6,306 nucleotides of DNA from contig JAJFMO010000229.1 in the NCBI GenBank assembly GCA_020697475.1, positions 1-6,306 of the forward strand, written 5' to 3'. The first letter of the stretch is position 1; every line of letters begins with the position of its first letter. Of the stretch, positions 5,828 through 6,306 are shown piece by piece. The position numbers and the translations under genes are program-made. The notes under the pieces are model-generated. The model was given only the letters and a program-made list of their open reading frames with translations. It was not told the DNA's origin and made no database searches. This stretch comes from Paenibacillaceae bacterium. GTDB taxonomy: Bacteria > Bacillota > Bacilli > Paenibacillales > NBRC-103111.

Positions 5828-6306
5828 ATGGACAAAGAAATCAAGATTGGCATGGTTGGCCTGGATACGTCGCACGTAGTCGCTTTCACGAAGTTGCTGA
5901 ACGATCCTTCTAACGAATTTCATGTTCCCGGGGGCAAGGTCGTTGCAGCGTTCCCCGGGGGATCGCCCGACTTCGACTTAAGCGCGAATCGCGTTGAAGG
6001 ATTCACGACACAGTTGCGCGACGAGTTCGGCGTCCGCATCGCCGACTCGATCGAGGCGGTGGCTGAGGAGTGCGACGCGATTCTGTTGGAGTCGGTCGAC
6101 GGCCGAGTACATTTGCCGCAGTTTCAGATTTTGGCGCCGTACGGCAAACCGGTGTTTATCGACAAACCGATGACGGTCAGTTTAAGAGACGCCCAGGCTA
6201 TCGCCGATCTCGCCAAGCAGCACCGCGTACCGCTGATGAGCGCTTCATCGCTGCGCTTCTCCGAGCCGCTGCAAGTTGCACTGGCGGACGAATCGAAAGG
6301 AAGCAT
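5828..6306 (+). CDS. Gfo/Idh/MocA family oxidoreductase, N-terminal part (cut by window edge)
   Basis: The frame from the ATG at 5828 stays open to the window end, giving 159 complete codons. The N-terminus MDKEIKIGMVGLDTSH begins a Rossmann NAD(P)-binding domain, but the usual GxGxxG/A is replaced by GLDTSH (residues 11-16). Downstream come VVAAFPGGSPDFDL (38-51), CDAILLESVDGRVHLPQ (82-98) and the family hallmark near KPVFIDKP, with DKP at 112-114 in place of the commoner EKP and Lys113 as the expected catalytic or cofactor-contacting lysine. Family members oxidise or reduce sugars, inositols and related polyols using NAD(P). The dimerisation and substrate-binding C-terminal domain is outside the window, so substrate cannot be judged. 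AAGGGAG (5810-5816) lies 11 nt before the start, a rather long spacing, but no better in-frame start was found. Its position after two sulfatases suggests it acts on the desulfated sugar; this is inference. Confidence 0.88.
   Translation, partial: MDKEIKIGMVGLDTSHVVAFTKLLNDPSNEFHVPGGKVVAAFPGGSPDFDLSANRVEGFTTQLRDEFGVRIADSIEAVAEECDAILLESVDGRVHLPQFQILAPYGKPVFIDKPMTVSLRDAQAIADLAKQHRVPLMSASSLRFSEPLQVALADESKGS

Noticed and set aside
6124..6306. Minus-strand open frame at the right edge
   Set aside because: It lies antisense to the well-supported Gfo/Idh/MocA reading frame and encodes nothing recognisable.

Overview
The window looks like chromosomal DNA of a moderately GC-rich Gram-positive bacterium, most likely a Paenibacillaceae relative such as Paenibacillus or Cohnella. 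This rests on strong purine-rich Shine-Dalgarno sites, recognisable sigma-A-like extended -10 elements and the style of the encoded proteins. The taxonomic call is an inference, because no rRNA or other marker gene is present.

Layout, left to right. (1) Positions 1-219, minus strand: the first 73 codons of an ABC-F type ATPase, cut by the window edge. (2) 220-482: a divergent regulatory region with an extended -10 element facing each way and overlapping inverted repeats between them. (3) 483-1760 and 1786-2169, plus strand: a type Ic aspartate aminotransferase followed 25 bp later by a small glyoxalase/bleomycin-resistance fold (VOC) protein, probably co-transcribed. (4) 2170-2784: twelve head-to-tail copies of an exact 51-bp unit, each carrying a 20-bp near-palindrome. 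The array starts directly after the VOC stop codon. (5) 2785-2878: a short leader with an 8-bp inverted repeat and a strong ribosome binding site. (6) 2879-4288 and 4327-5697: two different type I sulfatases, 38 bp apart. (7) 5828 to the window end: the N-terminal part of a Gfo/Idh/MocA family oxidoreductase.

The right half reads as part of a catabolic locus for a sulfated sugar or glycan. Two cytoplasmic-looking sulfatases (both with the Cys-type maturation motif, neither with a signal peptide) would remove sulfate esters, and the oxidoreductase could act on the freed sugar. No transporter, glycoside hydrolase or sulfatase-maturing enzyme lies inside the window, so the substrate is not identified. 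The left half is housekeeping-like and functionally separate.

The most unusual element is the 51-bp array. Because 51 is a multiple of three, it creates long open frames encoding 17-residue repeats. The conserved part is the DNA palindrome and differences fall in all codon phases, so I read it as a structured non-coding repeat and not as a gene.
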